NCBI GenBank assembly: GCA_038203695.1
Contig: JBBRDQ010000026.1
Span: forward strand, 1 to 36,007
Direction: 5' to 3'
Origin: M3007 sp038203695
GTDB taxonomy: Bacteria; Bacteroidota; Bacteroidia; Chitinophagales; Saprospiraceae
DNA length: 36,007 nucleotides
Shown here in pieces: positions 33,605-36,007 of this stretch. The translations under genes were made by a program, and so were the position numbers. Every line of letters begins with the position of its first letter. Positions within the stretch are counted from its first letter, which is position 1. Under the pieces are notes generated by a model. The model saw nothing but the letters and a program-made list of their open reading frames with translations, searched no databases and was not told the origin of the DNA.

Positions 33605-33613
33605 GAAAGGGAG

Positions 33614-33630
33614 CCGGAAGCTGATTCCGG
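33614..33630 (+). other. Small hairpin between the two exbD genes
   Basis: CCGGAA (33614-33619) pairs with TTCCGG (33625-33630) around GCTGA, ten bases after the first exbD stop. No T run follows, so an mRNA-stability or processing element is more likely than a terminator. Confidence 0.4.
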
Positions 33631-33681
33631 TAGTTTATAGACGAAATTCACCATTACAATCATCATTAAAAATATACGACG

Positions 33682-34290
33682 ATGGCTGAAATGCAAGTCG
33701 CGGATAAAGGTGGTGGTGGCGGGAAGAAGAGAGCCAAGAAAATGTCCACACGCGTAGACCTTACGCCCATGGTGGACTTAGGTTTCTTGTTGATCACGTT
33801 CTTCATGCTTACTACTACACTGGCCAAACCGCAAATTATGGCGCTGGTAATGCCTGATAAGAATGTAAAGTTGCCGGATCTCGAGCCTGTTAAAGAATCG
33901 AAGGTACTTACACTTCTGCTCGGTGCCGATGATAAAGTCTATTGGTACGAAGGCATTACAAAACCGACGCTCGACTCTACGGACTATTCCGCTGAAGGAC
34001 TGCGCAAGGTTATTTTGAACAAAATGGACAAAGTAGCCGGCATCCACGGGGTGGAAGATTATGAAGATTTCAAGACGAAAGAACCGCGTAAAGGCTCTTT
34101 TATCAATGTAATCATCAAGCCGACCAAGGAGTCAAAGTACAAAAATCTGGTGGATGCGCTCGACGAGATGGCCATTACCAAAGTGCGTTATTATGTGATT
34201 CTGGACGTGTCTAAACTGGAAGAGGATTTTATCAAAAATCCTGCGGCCGGTCTGAACTTCAACCCGGAACAACAGGCATCTGCCAATTGA
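33682..34290 (+). CDS. exbD: ExbD/TolR family biopolymer transport protein, second copy
   Basis: A 202-residue paralogue of the preceding gene. The N-terminus is a flexible Gly/Lys tail (VADKGGGGGKKRAKKMS). The single helix carries the key aspartate D32 in RVDLTPMVDLGFLLITFFML. The periplasmic domain ends with TKVRYYVILDVSKLEEDF. Two distinct ExbD subunits beside one ExbB imply a mixed ExbD pair in the motor, as is common in this phylum. It is 77 bases downstream of the first copy and 34 bases upstream of tonB. Confidence 0.9.
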   Translation: MAEMQVADKGGGGGKKRAKKMSTRVDLTPMVDLGFLLITFFMLTTTLAKPQIMALVMPDKNVKLPDLEPVKESKVLTLLLGADDKVYWYEGITKPTLDSTDYSAEGLRKVILNKMDKVAGIHGVEDYEDFKTKEPRKGSFINVIIKPTKESKYKNLVDALDEMAITKVRYYVILDVSKLEEDFIKNPAAGLNFNPEQQASAN

Positions 34291-34324
34291 TAAAATAACT
34301 GTTCAACATTAAAAAAATTACACA

Positions 34325-35170
34325 ATGGCAGAAGAAAAAAGCACTAACCCGTATTACAGGGACATGCTCGATATCATCTTTGCCAACCGGAATAAGGCCT
34401 ATGGGGCTTACCAATTGCGACGGGACTACCCCAAGTATTTGGCCCGCGCACTGGCTCTCGGTATAGCATTGATCGTTTTCTTTCTGGCACTTCCGATGTT
34501 GTTAAAAGCAATCGCGGATTTTAAGCCAGCTGAAAAGCCGATTGACGTGGTCGCTGAACTCGGCCCGCCACCGGATATCGATCCAAATAACCCGCCGCCG
34601 CCGCCGCCGCCGCCACCACCTACACCGCCACCGCCGACGCGTTCTACGGTTAAATTCGTGCCGCCCGTTATTAAAAAAGACGAGGAAGTAGTCGAAGAAG
34701 AGCCAAAGAAAGCGATCGAAGAACTGCTCGAGAAGAAGGAGGATATCGGTAAGGAAGACAAGGAAGGCGATGATGATGCACCACCCGCTACGATCGATAA
34801 TCCAGATCTGGGTAAGGTGGAAGCAGCTGTAGTGGCAGAGCCGGAAAGAACCTTCGACTTGTTCGATATCCAGAAACAACCCTCCTTCCCGGGCGGTGAC
34901 AAGGAAATGTACAAGTACCTGTCGGATAATATTGTTTATCCATCCGTAGCAAAAGACAACGGTATTCAGGGTACTGTTCCCGTGAAATTCGTGGTCAATA
35001 AAGATGGCAGCATCTCTGATGTAGAAGTGCTGCGCGACCCGAGCGGTGGTAGTCTTGGTAAAGAAGCCTTGCGCGTTGTGAAAGCAATGCCGAAGTGGTC
35101 GCCAGGGGAAGCCAACGGTCACCCGGTAAAAGTGCGCTACACCTTGCCCATCAAGTTCAAGTTGGAGTAA
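34325..35170 (+). CDS. tonB: Energy transducer TonB, first copy
   Basis: A 281-residue protein. The N-terminus carries the Bacteroidota signature MLDIIFANRNKAYGAYQLRR (14-33). One inner-membrane helix lies at about 42-61 (ALALGIALIVFFLALPMLL). A periplasmic spacer begins with ten consecutive prolines (90-99) and becomes Glu/Lys-rich (about 118-150). The C-terminal TonB domain is at about 195-281 (YLSDNIVYPSVAKDNGIQGT, then VPVKFVVNKDGSISDVEVL). It passes the energy of the ExbB/ExbD motor to outer-membrane TonB-dependent transporters. A terminator follows after 27 bases. A second tonB-like gene lies downstream. Confidence 0.94.
   Translation: MAEEKSTNPYYRDMLDIIFANRNKAYGAYQLRRDYPKYLARALALGIALIVFFLALPMLLKAIADFKPAEKPIDVVAELGPPPDIDPNNPPPPPPPPPPTPPPPTRSTVKFVPPVIKKDEEVVEEEPKKAIEELLEKKEDIGKEDKEGDDDAPPATIDNPDLGKVEAAVVAEPERTFDLFDIQKQPSFPGGDKEMYKYLSDNIVYPSVAKDNGIQGTVPVKFVVNKDGSISDVEVLRDPSGGSLGKEALRVVKAMPKWSPGEANGHPVKVRYTLPIKFKLE
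34592..34612 (+). repeat. Seven tandem CCG triplets in tonB
   Basis: Seven perfect CCG codons, followed by CCA CCA CCT, encode the ten-proline run of the periplasmic spacer. The tract is slippage-prone and would need EF-P for smooth translation. Confidence 0.9.
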
Positions 35171-35197
35171 CCGTTTTACTACAAAAACATATTTTAT

Positions 35198-35232
35198 AAG
35201 CGGTATCGGCGAAAGTCGGTACCGCTTTTTTT
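35198..35232 (+). terminator. Terminator of the exbB-tonB operon
   Basis: Arms 35198-35210 and 35215-35227 pair over 13 positions (two G-T pairs) around a GAAA tetraloop and run into a T tract ending at 35232. Confidence 0.88.
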
Positions 35233-35311
35233 ATGCAATTTTTTGAAAAATACATGCCGTTGCACCCACCAAAACAACGGCGTTCCGCATCTTACTTATA
35301 TACACTTAAAC

Positions 35312-35350
35312 CATTGTCTGTAAATTAGTTAACTGCTTTTACCGACAATG
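35312..35350 (+). promoter_or_regulatory. 13-bp hairpin in the leader of the second tonB
   Basis: CATTGTCTGTAAA (35312-35324) pairs with TTTACCGACAATG (35338-35350) over 13 positions with one mismatch, around a 13-base loop. It lies about 145 bases before the ATG at 35496 and has no T run after it; operator or RNA element. Confidence 0.35.
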
Positions 35351-35495
35351 TAAACGACCTGTATAACCCACTGCCGGACCGTGCTCCGGGCTACATCCTG
35401 TATTCATTTTTTGCACAATCTTCGATGAATTCGTGTCCGCACCGGATGCGCTGGACATCGTCTTTTCAAAATCTAACCTTTAAATTTTTTACACC

Positions 35496-36007
35496 ATGGC
35501 AACGGAAAAAATAACCACGCCTGATGATCGGGACATGCTCGATATCATTTTTGCCAACCGCAACAAAACCTATGGCGCTTACCAGTTGCGGCGCGATTAC
35601 CCGCGGTACCTGGGTCGCGCACTGCTGATCGGGATTGCCCTGATTGTATTCTTTCTGGCGCTCCCGACCTTATTAAAAGCCTTTTCAGATCTTCGACCGG
35701 AGGTGCCGGTTACGAATGTAGTTGCTGTACTCGGCCCGCCACCGGAGATTGATCCAAATACACCCATACCGCCGCCGGTGCCGCCGCCTACACCGCCGCC
35801 GCCCGTCCACTCCACCGCGCGATTTGTGCCGCCAGTAGTTTTAATCGACAATGAAGTGCAGGAAGAAGAACCCAAGGCTACAGTGGCAGAGCTTATCGAC
35901 AATAACAAGGATATCGGGACGAAGGACAACGAAGGCGACGAGGGTGCGCCGCCAACCCTTACCAACGATCCGGGTCTGGGCAAAGTGGAAACACCCATCG
36001 TGGCTGA
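35496..36007 (+). CDS. Energy transducer TonB, second copy, 3' truncated by window
   Basis: ATG 35496 opens a frame that runs off the window end after 170 codons. The visible part is a clear paralogue of the preceding tonB: RDMLDIIFANRNKTYGAYQL, RRDYPRYLGRAL, a helix GIALIVFFLALPTLLKAF, the LGPPPEIDP junction, a shorter and interrupted proline run (PIPPPVPPPTPPPP), and the acidic spacer (EVQEEEPKATVAELI). The C-terminal TonB domain lies beyond the window. The copies differ mostly in the proline spacer and acidic region. It is a tandem duplication with its own leader; whether it is functional cannot be judged from this part. Confidence 0.88.
   Translation, partial: MATEKITTPDDRDMLDIIFANRNKTYGAYQLRRDYPRYLGRALLIGIALIVFFLALPTLLKAFSDLRPEVPVTNVVAVLGPPPEIDPNTPIPPPVPPPTPPPPVHSTARFVPPVVLIDNEVQEEEPKATVAELIDNNKDIGTKDNEGDEGAPPTLTNDPGLGKVETPIVA

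Larger units (their letters stand above)
35171..35495. other. 325-base gap between the two tonB genes
   Basis: The gap holds the terminator at 35198-35232, the leader hairpin at 35312-35350 and otherwise no supported gene. Presumably the second tonB has its own promoter here; CATTTTTTG near 35405-35413 is a poor -7 candidate. Confidence 0.5.

Noticed and set aside
1..36007. tRNA, rRNA and CRISPR arrays
   Set aside because: I scanned by eye for tRNA-like cloverleaf ends, rRNA segments and direct-repeat/spacer arrays and saw none. Small non-coding RNAs cannot be excluded by reading alone.

Overview
The window looks like a chromosomal segment from a Bacteroidota bacterium, most likely of the Saprospiria/Saprospiraceae type. 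The pointers are three large secreted proteins ending in type IX secretion (T9SS) sorting domains, promoter-like TAnnTTTG boxes, Bacteroidota-style TonB proteins carrying the NRNKAYGAYQLRR motif, several PorT-like outer-membrane barrels, and the mutL-rhomboid-rhomboid-EEP gene order. The family assignment is inference; no rRNA or tRNA was seen that could settle it.

Layout. 1-2183 holds the 3' part of an Omp85/BamA-like barrel overlapping a GNAT/FemAB-like acyltransferase. 2310-7322 is a giant Ig-repeat T9SS protein with a CUB-like domain. 7393-8781 (minus) is a helical protein of unknown function. 8975-14082 carries two more T9SS cargo proteins, the second with both a dockerin-like and a cohesin-like segment. 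14132-18355 is an unusual island bounded by two perfect hairpins whose 32-base cores are identical but in opposite orientation. Inside it are a sigma factor fused to a membrane helix, a barrel protein with two signal-peptide-like segments, a very AT-rich DUF3891 gene, a probable IS630-type transposase remnant and another barrel gene. 18378-21775 (minus) holds a GlsB/YeaQ-type protein and a second sigma module: ECF sigma, a protein that appears to run from cytoplasm through the inner membrane to an outer-membrane barrel, and a lipoprotein. 21930-26673 (minus) is mutL, two rhomboid proteases and an EEP-family hydrolase. A 42-residue membrane protein, an M1 aminopeptidase, an MscS channel and kdsA follow. 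32099-36007 is an ExbB-ExbD-ExbD-TonB cluster with a second, truncated tonB.

How the genes fit together. Most of the content concerns the cell envelope: barrel assembly, T9SS surface display, Kdo synthesis, osmotic safety valve, TonB energisation and intramembrane proteolysis. The best candidate for an undescribed system is the pair of ECF-sigma/envelope modules (14306-16335 and 18691-21775). In both, a sigma factor is tied to a membrane helix and an outer-membrane barrel, but the fusion points differ: sigma+helix in one, helix+periplasmic linker+barrel in the other. This suggests a trans-envelope sigma control device that works by direct physical linkage. That function is inference; the domain layout is read from the sequence.
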